Shown here in pieces: positions 63,315 through 64,000 of a stretch of 64,000 bases of DNA. This DNA comes from Alkalicella caledoniensis. Lineage in GTDB: Bacteria > Bacillota > Proteinivoracia > Proteinivoracales > Proteinivoracaceae. The notes under the pieces are model-generated. The model did no database searches. It saw nothing but the letters and a program-made list of their open reading frames with translations, and had not been told where the DNA came from. Location of the stretch: contig NZ_CP058559.1 in NCBI RefSeq assembly GCF_014467015.1, forward strand, positions 2,232,001 to 2,296,000. Reading direction: 5' to 3'. The position numbers and the translations under genes were made by a program. Position 1 is the stretch's first letter. Every line of letters starts with the position of its first letter.

Positions 63315-64000
63315 ATGACAATTAAATTTAGAAATTATGTACAAAAAGAGCGGTTTGGGAGTGACTATCACAAGGTGATTGAATTCTTGAAACGCATAAA
63401 TCAAGAAGAAGTAGTGAGGCCAAACTTTCAATGGTCAAGATGGGCCTGGTTTATAAGTCGACCCTTAGATAATGAGGAGCAAAAGAACCTAATTGGCCTT
63501 TGGGAAGATGAAGGTAAGATTGTGGCACTTGCAACATTTGAATTATTTTTTGGAAATGTATATGTTATCGTAGATAAAGGTTATAATTTTTTACTACAAG
63601 AGATTATTTCATATTCCATAGATAACCTATCCAACGACGGAGAACTAAAGATCATAATAAATGATAACGATAAAGAATTTCAATCTATGGCAGCAAAAAA
63701 CGGATTTAGGCCTACTGAAAAAAAACAGTGTGTTGCAAAGCTGGAAATAACTGATAACTTGGACTATAACCTTCCAGAGGGATTTACCGTAACTAGCATG
63801 GCAGACAACTGGGACTTTCATCAGTACAACAGTGTAATGTGGAAAGGATTTGGATCCAAAGGAGAGCCAGACCAAAGTCCTGAAATGATTGATTGGAGAA
63901 AGACCATGTTAAGTAGTCCACACCTAACGCCTGAGATTACCATAGCAGTAGTCGCCCCAAATGGAAACTATGCTTCCCATTGTGGACTGTGGTACCACCC
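63315..64000 (+). CDS. GNAT family N-acetyltransferase (partial, C-terminus outside window)
   Basis: 228 codons are visible. The first part (VIEFLKRINQEEVVRPNFQWSRWAWFI, LIGLWEDEGKIVALATFE, AAKNGFRPTEK) looks like one GNAT-type domain. A second begins at about residue 155 (PEGFTVTSMADNWDFHQYNSVMWKGF). Two-domain GNATs often modify small molecules, including drugs. The acetyl-CoA loop of the second domain lies beyond the window. ATG 63315 follows AGGGGGAAATGAAG. It is probably controlled by the attenuator just upstream. Confidence 0.85.
   Translation, partial: MTIKFRNYVQKERFGSDYHKVIEFLKRINQEEVVRPNFQWSRWAWFISRPLDNEEQKNLIGLWEDEGKIVALATFELFFGNVYVIVDKGYNFLLQEIISYSIDNLSNDGELKIIINDNDKEFQSMAAKNGFRPTEKKQCVAKLEITDNLDYNLPEGFTVTSMADNWDFHQYNSVMWKGFGSKGEPDQSPEMIDWRKTMLSSPHLTPEITIAVVAPNGNYASHCGLWYH

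Overview
The window looks like a low-GC, anaerobic Bacillota chromosome, most likely a member of the Clostridia. The signs are strong AGGAGG-type ribosome binding sites, frequent GTG/TTG starts, a T-box leader upstream of trpS, GatCAB beside pcrA-ligA, DUF1576, rubrerythrin-like and iron alcohol dehydrogenase genes, sigma-54 promoters and a PTS-dependent dihydroxyacetone kinase. I cannot name the species. No rRNA, tRNA or CRISPR array was seen.

Layout. 1-1.3 kb: a MATE efflux gene running off the left edge. 1.5-9.9 kb: a frameshifted DmpA-type peptidase, then a dihydroxyacetone kinase locus. A sigma-54 activator with an N-terminal HPr-like domain precedes dhaM (EIIA), and a convergent operon carries dhaK, dhaL, a stand-alone HPr and a DJ-1/PfpI protein. 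Both dha units have near-consensus -24/-12 promoters. An IS1182-type element (copy 1) sits between the two units, inside an older inverted-repeat element. 9.9-14 kb: TetR with a flavin desaturase-like oxidoreductase, a cation diffusion facilitator and an orphan isoprenoid synthase-fold protein. 14.1-16.8 kb: a promoter, leader peptide, structured RNA and terminator ahead of a MutS2 paralogue without an Smr domain. 16.9-25.5 kb: a giant GNAT fusion protein, a rubrerythrin-like protein, an MFS transporter, DUF1576 with a GHKL ATPase, and trpS with a distant Trp T-box. 25.7-39.9 kb: a YerC-type regulator, a sigma-54-driven alcohol dehydrogenase, pcrA, ligA, gatCAB, a DnaA-box cluster, hslO, an HD-GYP gene and a small gene. 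40-50.6 kb: a two-component system, an FtsX-type ABC exporter, a YddF/AcrIII-1-like ring nuclease, an SDR, and an RND pump with its TetR regulator.

50.8-55.9 kb is the most unusual part. A consensus promoter feeds five tandem hairpin/U-tract units with compensating stem changes. These are followed by arsR-arsD-arsA-arsA and a thioredoxin-like gene. That last gene has an in-frame TGA in a Cys-Gly-TGA motif with a SECIS-like hairpin behind it, so it is a candidate selenoprotein. IS1182 copy 2 has split it.

56-62.3 kb: amino-sugar and cell-wall recycling, with nagB-nagA divergent from murR-murQ-murP-mupG. Imported MurNAc-6-P products would be processed by MurQ and MupG, and the resulting GlcNAc-6-P by NagA and NagB. 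62.5-64 kb: a small inorganic-pyrophosphatase-like gene, then a second leader-peptide/attenuator region before a GNAT gene that leaves the window.

Two themes recur: RNA-level attenuation (trpS T-box, MutS2-like leader, GNAT leader, ars-proximal array) and sigma-54 control (dhaM, dhaK, alcohol dehydrogenase). The functions are inferred from family resemblance by eye; no database search was run.
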